From Candidatus Zixiibacteriota bacterium (GTDB lineage: Bacteria; Zixibacteria; MSB-5A5; GN15; FEB-12): a DNA stretch of 64,000 nt. Positions within the stretch are counted from its first letter, which is position 1. Every line of letters begins with the position of its first letter. Shown here in pieces: positions 8,613 through 18,134 of this stretch. The stretch lies in NCBI GenBank assembly GCA_040756055.1, contig JBFLZR010000002.1:460411-524410 (forward strand), written 5' to 3'. The notes under the pieces were generated by a model, which searched no databases, was not told the DNA's origin, and saw nothing but the letters and a program-made list of their open reading frames with translations. A program made the position numbers and the translations under genes.

Positions 8613-8972
8613 TGACCGAGTACCGAATTAATACGATTTGCCAAGCGTTATTAAGTCAGCATCTTTTGGCACAAATTTGGAAAAGACAGTACAACGACAG
8701 TGTGTCTACAACAATCTTTTTGACGCCATATCGGCGTTTAGCTTTCGGAGGAGCCGAGAATTCTATGTTTTTCGCGGTTGCCGGCTTGCTGGTGTTCGAG
8801 AAACCAGACAATTTCTTCTAAAGGTGGACGTTTACGTTGTTTCGAACTCCAGCCTGCCATCAACCGCGACAGCATAATCCTGAGAATTTTTAGGAAATCT
8901 TGCCGTATGGCTGGACAACGGGCGTAGTATTTGAGAAGAATCTTGGCGGGGGGACATTGATAGGAGGATAGA
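8613..8972. other. gap without a supported gene
   Basis: I find no convincing start, ribosome site or family match on either strand in most of this stretch. A minus-strand frame covering 8738-8950 has a plausible protein-like tail rich in Arg/Lys/Glu but no start signal. The last 11 bases are the ribosome site of the next plus-strand gene (AGGAGG at 8962-8967). Confidence 0.5.
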
Positions 8973-10181
8973 TTGGCATACGCAAAACGAATGGCAGTGA
9001 TAGTCCTGGCGGCCCTTGCTTCAGGGATGCAGCCGGACGGCGCGCGAGGCGCGGGTGCAGCGTTTGATGACACCGACTGGGTTGTCCGGTATCAAGAAAC
9101 GTTCGATGGGGATTATACGGCGATGGACAGCCAGCAGTTCGGGACGGACGGCTGGTTAACATATCAGCTGATAAACGGCGGTGCGATATATGTTGCCAAC
9201 GGTTATGCCTGGCTCAATGCGCCGGATTTCTGGAACGCGGCACTGATACACAGCACGGATATTTTGCCGGAAGAATACAAAATTCGAACGAAAATAGGCT
9301 ATATAAATTACGACTTGATGAATTATGAGCCAGCCGATTATGTCGACCCAGATTTCAACACCCACGGCGGTCTGTATGAGAACGGCGTTTATTTTTTGAC
9401 AATCACCAACGGTCTTTGCTCCGGTAACGAATGCGCCGAACTGTGGTGGCATTATCATCGGAAGATGGTTATTGATGTGGATAACCACCTCGATTATGGC
9501 GGTGGCGAGACATTTCACCCGGTGTACATGGTTTACATGGCGCCGGAGACGAATGCGGGAGGTAATCTTCTCAGAACCTGGGACGGAGACTCCTGGGACG
9601 ACTCTCCCTGGAATTGGAATGTGGCTTACACGTATGAATACGACACCTGGTATTACGCCGAGCTGGAAAAAACCGGAGGATTCATAATCCTGAGGCTCTA
9701 TGATGGGAACCAGAATATTCTCGAAGAGACCACGCCGGTGCCGCTGTCCAATGTCTTTGCGATGGACGAACCGGATTACTTTTATGTCGGCGAGCCGCAC
9801 ACGGATGACTATGAGGGGGACGTAAGAATCGACGAGATCACCCTGTTGGAACCGGAGGATCCAGCGGACGTAAGCGGCGACACCGCGGGTGATGAACTCC
9901 CGGCTGAATTCAATGTATCACAGAACTATCCAAATCCGTTCAATCCCGAGACGACGATTGAATATAATCTGCCTGTTCGCAGTCATATCAAGATCGAGGT
10001 ATACAACATTTCCGGGCAACTGGTGAAGAGTCTTGTGAACGCCGAGTTTCCGGCCGGGTCATATACGGTTAGCTGGGACGGAAGATCTGCGGATGGTAGA
10101 TTGGTGGCCTCGGGAGTGTATTTATATCGCTTCGAGACTGACAACCACGTACAGACCAAGAAGATGATGCTGCTTCGATAG
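8973..10181 (+). CDS. secreted protein with concanavalin-like domain and type IX-style C-terminal signal
   Basis: A 402-residue exported protein. The start is TTG 8973, five bases after AGGAGG; ATG 8991 is the alternative. A signal peptide covers about residues 1-27. Residues about 30-300 are rich in Trp, Tyr and Asp (GDYTAMDSQQFGTDGWLTYQ; CAELWWHYHRKMVIDVDNHL; TWDGDSWDDSPWNWN). They look like a beta-sandwich of the concanavalin A/LamG-like kind, perhaps carbohydrate-binding; no catalytic residues can be named. Residues about 318-402 start SQNYPNPFNPETTIEYNLP and end KKMMLLR. This is the FlgD-Ig-like / Por secretion C-terminal domain that sends proteins through type IX secretion in FCB-group bacteria. 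No secretion machinery is in this window. Confidence 0.8.
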   Translation: MAYAKRMAVIVLAALASGMQPDGARGAGAAFDDTDWVVRYQETFDGDYTAMDSQQFGTDGWLTYQLINGGAIYVANGYAWLNAPDFWNAALIHSTDILPEEYKIRTKIGYINYDLMNYEPADYVDPDFNTHGGLYENGVYFLTITNGLCSGNECAELWWHYHRKMVIDVDNHLDYGGGETFHPVYMVYMAPETNAGGNLLRTWDGDSWDDSPWNWNVAYTYEYDTWYYAELEKTGGFIILRLYDGNQNILEETTPVPLSNVFAMDEPDYFYVGEPHTDDYEGDVRIDEITLLEPEDPADVSGDTAGDELPAEFNVSQNYPNPFNPETTIEYNLPVRSHIKIEVYNISGQLVKSLVNAEFPAGSYTVSWDGRSADGRLVASGVYLYRFETDNHVQTKKMMLLR

Positions 10182-10470
10182 TCCAATCGCGGCAAGAATT
10201 GCTTACGAGGCTATTTTTCATCGCAAGCCACACCAGATGAAAAGGTGGGCTGGATCTGCGTTAGAACGGCCCCGTCGGCCCGACCTTTGTCACTTCCCCG
10301 CTACCGTAATACCTTGACCCATTTGCCGTGAACGCTTATTTTGGGTCTTGACTTTCCGTATTATTCCGAGCGTGAAGGCACTTCGGGAGGAAGACTTTAT
10401 TTTAGGGCGGCAATTATTTTGCCCATTGATAGACGCAAGTTCCTGAAACTCCGTATAAACAGAGAATTGA

Positions 10471-11781
10471 GTGACGCCAGTGGATAAACGACGAACATAT
10501 TTCTTGATATTGTTAGCAGTTCCCTCGCTCTTATTGTCGGGGTGCTCCGGCGGATCGGGCGAAGCCCGAAACGGGCGTGATAAGCTTATTCCCGCTGTTG
10601 AAGCCGTGCAGGCCCAGCAGGGGTCTCTTCCTTTAATCGAAAGACTCAGCGGCGTAGTCAAGGCGAAGAATCAGGTGGAGTTGTTCGCTGAGGTTAGCGC
10701 GATTGTTAAGGCCGTGCACGTGCAGAACGGCGACGAGGTTGACAGGGGACAGCCGCTGGTGAGTTTGCGGGACACGGAATTTCAGGAGAGGTTAAAGCAG
10801 GCGCAGGCGGCCTACCAGATAGCGCTGGCCCAGGCTCGTCAAGCCGAGGCCAGGCTGACCGAGGCTCAGTCGGAATTTCGACGAATGCAGGCGCTGGCGG
10901 AGAAAAACTTGACCAGCGACGCGGAATTTGAGACGGCACAGACACAGGCAGTTTCAGCCGAGGCCGATGTGGCTCTTGCACGGGCGCGAGTCGATCAGGC
11001 GGCTGCCACCGTTGCCGAAAGAGAAGAAGCGGTGGCGCAGACCGTGATAAGGGCGCCGGTGGCCGGCACAGTCGGCAACCGCAACGCCGAAGTTGGAATG
11101 ACGGTTGGGCCGGGTTCGCGTCTGATTACGCTGGGACAACTCGACACGGTTCGAGTGGATATCGTGCTCAGTGACCGCATGCTTACTTATATCGAAACCG
11201 GCCAGCGCACGGAAATACGTTCGGCGAGCATACCATCGGGGCTGCTTACCTCCAAATTAAAGCGTATCTCCCCTTTCCTTCATCCGGTCACGCACAGCAC
11301 CGAGGCGGAAATAGAGTTGGCCAATCCGGGCCATGCTCTAAAGTCGGGCATGTTCGTGACGGTTGATGTTTACTACGGTGAGAGCGAGCGGGCAACGCTG
11401 GTTCCCCTGTCCGCCCTTTATGAAAACCCGCTCACAGGCTCTACCGGTGTCTATGTTTGCCGCGATACCCTGAATCGTGTTCCGATTGAGGGTGTCGAAG
11501 TGGGAAAATCGAGCAGTCTGACCGAACCGGTGCCGTTTGAATTCATTCCGGTTGACATTGTCGCCAAGGGTCGGATGAGCGCCGGTGTGGCTGGAGTCGA
11601 ATCCGGCAGCTGGGTGATAACTCTCGGTCAGGATTTGCTGGGAGGAGAGCCGGGCGACGCGCGGGTTCGCGCGGTCAATTGGAACTGGGTGGAGCATCTT
11701 CAGAATCTTCAACGTGAAGACCTTTTAGACGAACTTGTGCAAAAACAGCAGGCTACCGGCAGTGACTCCGGCGGCATCTAA
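10471..11781 (+). CDS. RND efflux adaptor (membrane fusion lipoprotein)
   Basis: A 436-residue periplasmic adaptor of the HlyD/MdtA/AcrA family, linking an RND pump to an outer-membrane channel. The start is GTG 10471 (GTG 10480 is possible). A lipoprotein signal ends LLLSGC (Cys about residue 25). A lipoyl-like half-domain (LFAEVSAIVKAVHVQNGDEV, about 70-90) is followed by a coiled-coil hairpin of about 100 residues rich in Ala, Gln and Glu. Then come the second lipoyl half (TVIRAPVAGTVGNRNAEVGM), a beta-barrel domain and a membrane-proximal domain. The gene is 29 bases upstream of its RND permease. No outer-membrane factor is in this operon, so one must come from elsewhere. Confidence 0.9.
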   Translation: MTPVDKRRTYFLILLAVPSLLLSGCSGGSGEARNGRDKLIPAVEAVQAQQGSLPLIERLSGVVKAKNQVELFAEVSAIVKAVHVQNGDEVDRGQPLVSLRDTEFQERLKQAQAAYQIALAQARQAEARLTEAQSEFRRMQALAEKNLTSDAEFETAQTQAVSAEADVALARARVDQAAATVAEREEAVAQTVIRAPVAGTVGNRNAEVGMTVGPGSRLITLGQLDTVRVDIVLSDRMLTYIETGQRTEIRSASIPSGLLTSKLKRISPFLHPVTHSTEAEIELANPGHALKSGMFVTVDVYYGESERATLVPLSALYENPLTGSTGVYVCRDTLNRVPIEGVEVGKSSSLTEPVPFEFIPVDIVAKGRMSAGVAGVESGSWVITLGQDLLGGEPGDARVRAVNWNWVEHLQNLQREDLLDELVQKQQATGSDSGGI

Positions 11782-11810
11782 AACAACCATTCCGGGTAGC
11801 GGCTGAAGCC

Positions 11811-14800
11811 ATGAATATAACCAGATTAGCGGTTCATCGTCCCATTGCCACCACGATGGCGTTTTCGATTATCATCATCCTGGGGATAATGGGATTTCGT
11901 TTTCTTCCGGTGGATCTTCTCCCTCCGATAGAGTATCCCCTGCTGAGCATTGTTACCAGCTATCCGAATGTGGGGCCTGAAGAGGTTGAGACGATCATAA
12001 CCGACCGGGTGGAAAACGCTATTGCCAGCGTGCCGAATATCGAGGAAGTTCGTTCGCAATCCGAAGAGGGGCGCAGCAGGGTTACGCTGGAATTCTCGCA
12101 GGGAACGAATATCGATGAGGCGGCCAATGATGTTCGGGCGGCGCTGGACCGGATAAGGGATGATCTCCCGCCTGAGGTTGAATCGCCGCAGTTGTGGAAA
12201 TTCGATCCGGACAATTTCCCGGTTGTGATTATGGGGGCGCAGTCGGATCGCAGCATGGAAGAGCTTACGCGCCTGCTGGAGCGCGAAATATCGCAAAGGT
12301 TCGAGCAGATTCCAGGAGTGGGTTCGATAGATGTCTGGGGCGGGGTGTACCGGGAGATTCAGGTCCGCCTGAAACGCGACCGTCTGGCATCGAGCAGACT
12401 CTCCGCCACCGACGTTGAGCAGGCCCTGGCTCGGGAAAACATAACGCTTCCGGGCGGAGACATGCGGGAGGGCATCAGTGATACTTATGTTCGCACACTG
12501 GGTGAATTTCAGTCGCTGGAGCAGATTGCCGCTACGATTATAACGGTCGTGGACGGCAGACCCATCAGGGTTGGCGATGTAGCCGAGGTTGTCGACGGTT
12601 ATGAGGATATCAACCGGGTGGTTCAGATTGATGGCCGTCCGATGGTGCGGTTGGGGGTTCGCAAGCAGTCCGGAGCCAACACGGTGGCGGTGGCTGAGGC
12701 GGCGCGGGCGGTCATGGAGCAGATCAATCGCGAGCGCGATGATATTGATTTGATCATGGTGATCGACCAGAGTGATTTCATTAAAAGTTCTATCGACAAC
12801 GTAAAACAGTCGGCTTTATTCGGTGGTCTTCTGGCTATTCTGGTCCTGTACCTGTTTCTAAGGAATGGTTCCACGACTATCATTATCGCTCTGTCAATTC
12901 CGATTTCGATGATCGCCACTTTCGGTTTGTTATTTTTCAATGGGATTTCTCTCAATCAGATGAGTTTCGGCGGGTTGGCGCTGGGGATAGGCCTTATCGT
13001 CGATAATTCGATCGTGGTCCTGGACAATATTGTCAGACGGCGCGAGGAGGGCAAGTCGCCTGAAGAAGGCGCGCTGGTAGGCACCCGTCAGGTGACGGGC
13101 GCGATCGTGGCATCGACCCTGACCACCTCGGTAATCTTCCTGCCGGTGGTGTTCATGCAGACCATCTCAGGTATGTTGTTCAAAGAGCTGGCAATGGTTG
13201 TGGTTTTCTCGCTGCTTTGTTCTCTTTTTGTCGCGCTTACGCTGGTGCCGATGTTGAGCAGCCGCTATCTGAAAATGAACAATAACGGCAAATCCGGCCG
13301 TTCGCGAATCACGACATGGACTCAGAGGCTGGAGGTTTCCTATTCTCATCTAATCGGTCGGGTGCTCAGTCACAAGAAGGTTGTATTCGGTTCGGCTGGC
13401 ACGCTTCTGGTAATAACGCTACTGCTGTGGCAGCTGTTACCCGTAGAACTCGCTCCGCAGACCGACGCCAACGAGATCAGCATTGAGCTGGAGATGGCAC
13501 AGGGGACCAACATTGCGGTCGTGAACAATTACCTTCATGAGATGGAGGCAATAGTTCGAGAAATTGTTCCGATGGACCAGGTTCAGCACATATCGATTCA
13601 GATCCGTCCGGGGGACGCCGAGATAGAGATAGCGCTTCATGACAGCGACACGCGCACGGTGAACAGCTTTGACCTAGCCGACAAAATTCGTCGGAGTATT
13701 TCCGGGTTGGTCCCGGGAACAAATGTCAGGGTGAGCGCGCAATCAGGACTGTGGATGCTTCGGAGGTTGTTCGGCTCCGGAGGGTCGGAAGCGGTTCAGA
13801 TAGAGCTGAGAGGTTATGACCTGGCCATGGCGGATCGTCTCGCACAGGATATCCGCGCGATCATAGAAGACGTTGACAAGGTTGCCGATGTACGAATTAG
13901 CCGCCGCGAAGGGCGTCCGGAGCAGAACCTTATAATCGATCGGGAGAAAATCGCCGACCTGGGGTTGTCGGTCAGCGAAATTGCCCGCATAATTCAGACT
14001 AACGTAGGTGGAGGTCGAGCCGGTGTGTTCAGGGAGAAGGGTGAGGAGTTTCCCATTACCGTGCGACTTCAACCGCAGGACCGTCTGAGTACGCTGGACC
14101 TGAGCAATGTATCGGTGCGCAGCGCCGGCGGTCAGGTGATTCCGGTTTCGGCGGTGGTATCGGTGGACCGTCGTCGCAGTCCCACCGAGATTGAGCGGGT
14201 CGATGGGCAGCGCGTCACATATATCACGGCCAACCTCGAGAGCGGGGCGGCGCTCGGTGATGTGGTGGAGAAACTCCAGGACAGGCTCTACAGTGTGCCC
14301 TTGCCGGAAGGGTTTTCGTTGATTTTCAGCGGCGAGTACGAAGAGCAGCAGGAGGCACAGTATGATTTCTTCCTTTCGGTGGTGATGGCTCTAATTCTGA
14401 TCTATATGGTCATGGCGGCGCAGTTCGAACGGTTTTTAGATCCTTTGATCGTGATGGTGGCGGTGCCGATGGCGATCATCGGCGTGGTGCCGACTCTGCT
14501 GTTGACCGGTACATCATTGAATATGCAGAGCCTGATGGGAATCATCATGTTGATTGGAATAGTGGTGAACAACGCCATAGTACTGGTTGATTACATAAAT
14601 TTGATGCGTCGTGAGTATGGTCTGGAGATTCGCGAGGCGGTGGTTCAGGCGGGTAAACTCAGGCTTCGACCGATCATGATGACCACCGGCACAACCGTTC
14701 TGGGTATGCTTCCTTTAGCTTTTGGCGCCGGCTCCGGCGGTGAGATTCAGGCGGCACTGGCCCGTGCGGTTATCGGCGGACTATTTGTATCGACACTGAT

Positions 14801-14897
14801 AACGCTGGTGCTTATTCCTGTCGCTTATATCAGTTTTTATAACCTCGTTGAGAAGTTGAAATCATCATCGGATAAAGCACCAGAACTGGTAGTTTAA
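11811..14897 (+). CDS. RND multidrug-type efflux permease (HAE1/AcrB family)
   Basis: A 1028-residue proton-driven inner-membrane pump. It begins with one membrane helix (PIATTMAFSIIIILGIMGF), then two large periplasmic loops alternating with two six-helix bundles, which is the normal duplicated RND fold and length. Helix 4 carries LGIGLIVDNSIVVLDNIVRR, the proton-relay region with acidic residues. The first porter region starts PIEYPLLSIVTSYPNVGPEE. The second half ends with helices RLRPIMMTTGTTVLGMLPLA and VIGGLFVSTLITLVLIPVAY. The acidic 'VDNS..LDN' pattern and lack of metal-binding methionines place it with hydrophobic or drug exporters, not heavy-metal pumps. Its substrate is unknown. 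Confidence 0.92.
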   Translation: MNITRLAVHRPIATTMAFSIIIILGIMGFRFLPVDLLPPIEYPLLSIVTSYPNVGPEEVETIITDRVENAIASVPNIEEVRSQSEEGRSRVTLEFSQGTNIDEAANDVRAALDRIRDDLPPEVESPQLWKFDPDNFPVVIMGAQSDRSMEELTRLLEREISQRFEQIPGVGSIDVWGGVYREIQVRLKRDRLASSRLSATDVEQALARENITLPGGDMREGISDTYVRTLGEFQSLEQIAATIITVVDGRPIRVGDVAEVVDGYEDINRVVQIDGRPMVRLGVRKQSGANTVAVAEAARAVMEQINRERDDIDLIMVIDQSDFIKSSIDNVKQSALFGGLLAILVLYLFLRNGSTTIIIALSIPISMIATFGLLFFNGISLNQMSFGGLALGIGLIVDNSIVVLDNIVRRREEGKSPEEGALVGTRQVTGAIVASTLTTSVIFLPVVFMQTISGMLFKELAMVVVFSLLCSLFVALTLVPMLSSRYLKMNNNGKSGRSRITTWTQRLEVSYSHLIGRVLSHKKVVFGSAGTLLVITLLLWQLLPVELAPQTDANEISIELEMAQGTNIAVVNNYLHEMEAIVREIVPMDQVQHISIQIRPGDAEIEIALHDSDTRTVNSFDLADKIRRSISGLVPGTNVRVSAQSGLWMLRRLFGSGGSEAVQIELRGYDLAMADRLAQDIRAIIEDVDKVADVRISRREGRPEQNLIIDREKIADLGLSVSEIARIIQTNVGGGRAGVFREKGEEFPITVRLQPQDRLSTLDLSNVSVRSAGGQVIPVSAVVSVDRRRSPTEIERVDGQRVTYITANLESGAALGDVVEKLQDRLYSVPLPEGFSLIFSGEYEEQQEAQYDFFLSVVMALILIYMVMAAQFERFLDPLIVMVAVPMAIIGVVPTLLLTGTSLNMQSLMGIIMLIGIVVNNAIVLVDYINLMRREYGLEIREAVVQAGKLRLRPIMMTTGTTVLGMLPLAFGAGSGGEIQAALARAVIGGLFVSTLITLVLIPVAYISFYNLVEKLKSSSDKAPELVV

Positions 14898-14944
14898 ACG
14901 CCTTTGCCCCAAACAAACCTTTCCCCTATTGACCACTGCTACTT

Positions 14945-15721
14945 TCACTCGAACAGTTCATCGAAGAATAGTCTCATGTGCTGCCAGGAGCGGCGGTCGG
15001 CAGAGGCGTTGTAGGCAGCGCCTTTTGAGGGATCGTTGCCGGAATTCGCGTTGGTGAAAGCGTGTACCGCCCCCGAATAGGCAATGAACTGGAAATCGAC
15101 CTTGGCCGGGCGCATCTCGTTGAAGAAGTTAATTACCTGATCGTCAGGCACGTACGGATCATCGGCGCCGTGGCAGACGAGGATTTTGCATCGTATGTTA
15201 TCAGCGTCGGACGGGTCGGGTGTGTCGAGATTGCCGTGGAAGCTGACGACACCGTCGATATCGGCTCCCGAGCGGGCCAGCTCGAGCACCGTGCCGCCAC
15301 CAAAGCAATACCCGATAGCAGCAACGCGGGAGGTGTCGCACATTTCATTGGTAAGCAGGACACGGAGCCCGGCAGCCGCGCGGTCGCGCATGAGTTGCCG
15401 GTCGCTTCGATAGATGCCGGCCTGTTTGGCGGCTTCTTGCGTGGTTTGAGGCCGGATACCCTTGCCATACATATCCACCGCGAAGGCTAAATAACCCATC
15501 TCGGCCAGTTGGCGGCAGCGCATTTTGGCGTAATCGTTCAGTCCGGTCCATTCGTGCACGACCAGGACTCCGGGGCGGACGCCTTCAAGACTGTTGTCCC
15601 AGGCGAGCAAACCCTCCAGTTCCACATCGCCGTGGTAATATGTAACGGGTTGAGTCATTATTTCTCCCTTGACGGCAACGGCGAACGTCAACAATAGTAC
15701 CAGAAGCATTGATGGTTTCAC
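14945..15721 (-). CDS. exported dienelactone hydrolase family protein
   Basis: A 258-residue alpha/beta hydrolase of the dienelactone hydrolase family, which opens lactone or ester substrates. The start GTG 15721 follows AAAAAAGGAGATACT. Unlike the classical cytosolic enzyme it has a signal peptide (SMLLVLLLTFAVAVKGE). The catalytic triad is visible: Cys in GYCFGGG (about 147), Asp in HGADDPYVP (about 193) and His in SGAVHAFTN (about 226). Early blocks HEWTGLNDYAKMRCRQLAEM and AFAVDMYGKG are also typical. It is convergent with the RND permease gene (gap 47 bases, no clear terminator). The natural substrate cannot be named. Confidence 0.87.
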   Translation of the reverse strand: MKPSMLLVLLLTFAVAVKGEIMTQPVTYYHGDVELEGLLAWDNSLEGVRPGVLVVHEWTGLNDYAKMRCRQLAEMGYLAFAVDMYGKGIRPQTTQEAAKQAGIYRSDRQLMRDRAAAGLRVLLTNEMCDTSRVAAIGYCFGGGTVLELARSGADIDGVVSFHGNLDTPDPSDADNIRCKILVCHGADDPYVPDDQVINFFNEMRPAKVDFQFIAYSGAVHAFTNANSGNDPSKGAAYNASADRRSWQHMRLFFDELFE

Positions 15722-15925
15722 AGTATCTCCTTTTTTGAGCGAGGCGCATGTTTAGTGTAAGAGGGTTCTACGGTTGTGCTCTCATAATTCACATACGTTG
15801 GACGGTAAAGGTATTATGGACACAATTGAGAATAACGGGGCGGGGCGCTGTACTGAGATTATACCGGGCACTTTTTTGGCGGTGTAATTGTTTAACAGCA
15901 AAATCCACAAAGGTATTACAGGGCT

Positions 15926-16924
15926 GTGAATAGCGACGTACTTTTATTCATAATCGGGCTTATAGTACTGGTCGGCGGTGGGGAGTTGCTGGTGAGAAGC
16001 GCTTCACGCCTGGCTGTAGCGGCCGGGCTGTCATCGCTGGTTATCGGGCTGACCATTGTGGCTGTCGGCACGAGCGCTCCGGAGTTGGCGGTTGGAGCGG
16101 CGGGCGCGTATGTCGGCAAGGTCGATGCCGGTTTCGGAAATGTCATCGGCAGCAATATATTCAACATTCTCTGTGTATTGGGGTTGGTGGCTCTGTTTTC
16201 CTCCCCTGCCGTAGAGAAGAGGTCTCTTCGCTTTGACATCCCGTTTATGATCGCGGCATCGGTGGCCACGTGGATTTTCGTTTCGGACTATCGTATCAGC
16301 CACTTCGAAGCCGCTCTGCTTTTCGCGGCGGCTGTCGCATTTCTGATTGTGAATTTCCTGCTTGTCAGGCGCGAAGCGGCAACCAACAGGACCAATCGAC
16401 GCAGAAGTGAATCGAGTCATAAAGAGCGGAGCGCAAAATATATCACCGTTGAGGTGGCGCTTCTTTTGGCGGGAGTGATTGCCCTCGGCTTGGGCGCGCA
16501 TTGGGTTGTTAAGGGGGCGACCGGGCTGGCGCGTGCTTTTGGCATGAGCGAGTTATTGATTGGCCTGACGCTTATAGCTGGGGGAACTTCGCTTCCGGAA
16601 CTGGTCACTTCGCTGGTAGCTGTGCGCCGGGGAGAGAAGGATATCGCCGTCGGGAATATTTTTGGAAGCTGCATATTCAATGTGTTAGTGGTCCTGCCGG
16701 TAATGGCGGCCCTTACAACGGGAGACATGGAATTTTCTTCGGGGGCGGCGCTGTTCGATGTACCGGTTATGGTAGCGGCGGCGGTAGCGTGTATACCTCT
16801 GGCGATATCGGGAAGGCGCGTGTCAAAAGCGGAGGGCGCCGGGCTTTTGGTTTTTTATATTGGCTACATTGCCGTAATTTTTGCAAAATACAACATACCT
16901 GATAGTGCTCTATCCTCGGGCTAA
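15926..16924 (+). CDS. Ca2+/Na+ (CaCA family) exchanger
   Basis: A 332-residue membrane protein of the calcium/cation antiporter superfamily (YrbG-like), predicted to export Ca2+ in exchange for Na+ or H+. The two inverted alpha repeats are clear: GLTIVAVGTSAPELAVG (about residues 41-57) with GNVIGSNIFNILCVLG, and GLTLIAGGTSLPELVTSL (about 213-230) with AVGNIFGSCIFNVLV. The conserved Glu of each 'PEL' is the ion-binding residue. Between them is a basic hydrophilic loop (about 145-175, RREAATNRTNRRRSESSHKE). The start GTG 15926 has only a weak ribosome site. The stop TAA overlaps the ATG at 16924, so the next antiporter is translationally linked. Confidence 0.9.
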   Translation: MNSDVLLFIIGLIVLVGGGELLVRSASRLAVAAGLSSLVIGLTIVAVGTSAPELAVGAAGAYVGKVDAGFGNVIGSNIFNILCVLGLVALFSSPAVEKRSLRFDIPFMIAASVATWIFVSDYRISHFEAALLFAAAVAFLIVNFLLVRREAATNRTNRRRSESSHKERSAKYITVEVALLLAGVIALGLGAHWVVKGATGLARAFGMSELLIGLTLIAGGTSLPELVTSLVAVRRGEKDIAVGNIFGSCIFNVLVVLPVMAALTTGDMEFSSGAALFDVPVMVAAAVACIPLAISGRRVSKAEGAGLLVFYIGYIAVIFAKYNIPDSALSSG

Positions 16925-16938
16925 TGGAGGGAGTTGCG

Positions 16939-18123
16939 ATGCGTAAAGTCTTTATATTTTCGATTCTTCTTGTTGCGGGATTACTGGCATCACAGTACCT
17001 GGATATATTCGGCTCATACGCCCCCGCCACACGGGAGACGATTCGTGTCCTGACTATGTGGATCCTGGGATTTATCATGATCCACGTCGGTTACGAGTTC
17101 GAGATCGACAAGACGCGTCTCAAAGATTATGCTGTTGATTACGGTGTTGCGGCTACGGCCGCGGCTTTTCCGTGGATTTTCTGCACGCTTTATTTCCTGA
17201 TTTTCATGTACCCGGCCGGGTCGTTGAGTGATTTTGACGCATGGAAGGAGGCGCTTCTGGCCGGGCGGTTCGCCGCGCCGACATCAGCGGGTGTACTGTT
17301 TTCCATGCTCGCGGCAGCCGGGCTCTCGGCGACGTGGTATTTCCGCAAGATTCGTATACTCGCCATATTTGATGACCTCGATACGGTTCTTCTGATGATA
17401 CCGCTCAAGATGCTCATCGTGGGACTGCGGTGGCAGCTTGGCGTTATCGTGCTGGTGATGGTGGTGCTTCTGTGGTTGGCGTGGAAATATCTCCACAAAT
17501 TCCGCATACCGGTCACCTGGCGGTGGGTGCTGGGTTATGCCGCCGCAATCACGATCGTATCAGAGGTAATATACCGGTTGTCTAAGACGTTCGATGATGT
17601 GGTGCCGATCCATATCGAGGTGCTGCTTCCGGCCTTCGTTCTCGGGTGTATGATGGCTCACCCGAGAGGACAGGATCCGCATCTCGACGATACCCGTGAC
17701 GGACATCAGGAGGGCCCGGAGAGTCCGCAGGAACAGAAGGTATCGACGATAATATCGGGTGCTTTTATGGTACTGGTGGGGCTGGCGATGCCGCCGATCG
17801 TGGTTGCCGGCGGTAGCTGGCTGTGGATCGCGGCACACGTTGTGTTTATCACCACGCTGGCAAATATCGGCAAGATGTTTCCTCTGTTTGTTTACCGCAG
17901 GGAGGCGCACTGGAAGGAGCGCCTGGCGTTGTGTGTGGGTATGTGGCCGCGCGGGGAGGTCGGCGCCGGGGTGTTGATCATTTCGCTGAGCTACGGTATC
18001 GGTGGTGAGATGGTGACGGTAGCCGCTCTTTCGCTGGCGTTGAATCTTCTTTTGACCGGAGTGTTTATTTACATAGTCAAGCGTCTTCTGGCATCGGCCC
18101 CCCCGAAGCTTCGGAACGTTTGA
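16939..18123 (+). CDS. cation/proton antiporter-like membrane protein
   Basis: A 394-residue integral membrane protein resembling the CPA2 / Kef-type sodium (or potassium) proton antiporters. ATG 16939 is chosen because GGAGGGAG lies five bases upstream; ATG 16924, which overlaps the previous stop, is in the same frame. About ten hydrophobic segments are visible. Two blocks support the class: an acidic pair within a helix (IFDDLDTVLLMIPLK, about 140-155) where antiporters carry their ion-binding aspartates, and MWPRGEVGAGVLIISL near the end, like the 'RGE' of Kef proteins. A charged, His/Asp-rich loop (DPHLDDTRDGHQEGPESPQE) lies on one side. It probably works with the preceding exchanger in cation homeostasis. 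Confidence 0.75.
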   Translation: MRKVFIFSILLVAGLLASQYLDIFGSYAPATRETIRVLTMWILGFIMIHVGYEFEIDKTRLKDYAVDYGVAATAAAFPWIFCTLYFLIFMYPAGSLSDFDAWKEALLAGRFAAPTSAGVLFSMLAAAGLSATWYFRKIRILAIFDDLDTVLLMIPLKMLIVGLRWQLGVIVLVMVVLLWLAWKYLHKFRIPVTWRWVLGYAAAITIVSEVIYRLSKTFDDVVPIHIEVLLPAFVLGCMMAHPRGQDPHLDDTRDGHQEGPESPQEQKVSTIISGAFMVLVGLAMPPIVVAGGSWLWIAAHVVFITTLANIGKMFPLFVYRREAHWKERLALCVGMWPRGEVGAGVLIISLSYGIGGEMVTVAALSLALNLLLTGVFIYIVKRLLASAPPKLRNV

Positions 18124-18134
18124 AGATTAACACT

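Noticed and set aside
8738-9073. minus-strand frame overlapping the start of the concanavalin-like gene
   Set aside because: The part over the plus-strand gene is a shadow; the free part has no start signal, so I only mention it in the gap description.
10290-10661. minus-strand frame overlapping the adaptor gene start
   Set aside because: It shows no protein-like hydrophobic pattern or start signal; it is a shadow of the adaptor gene and its leader.
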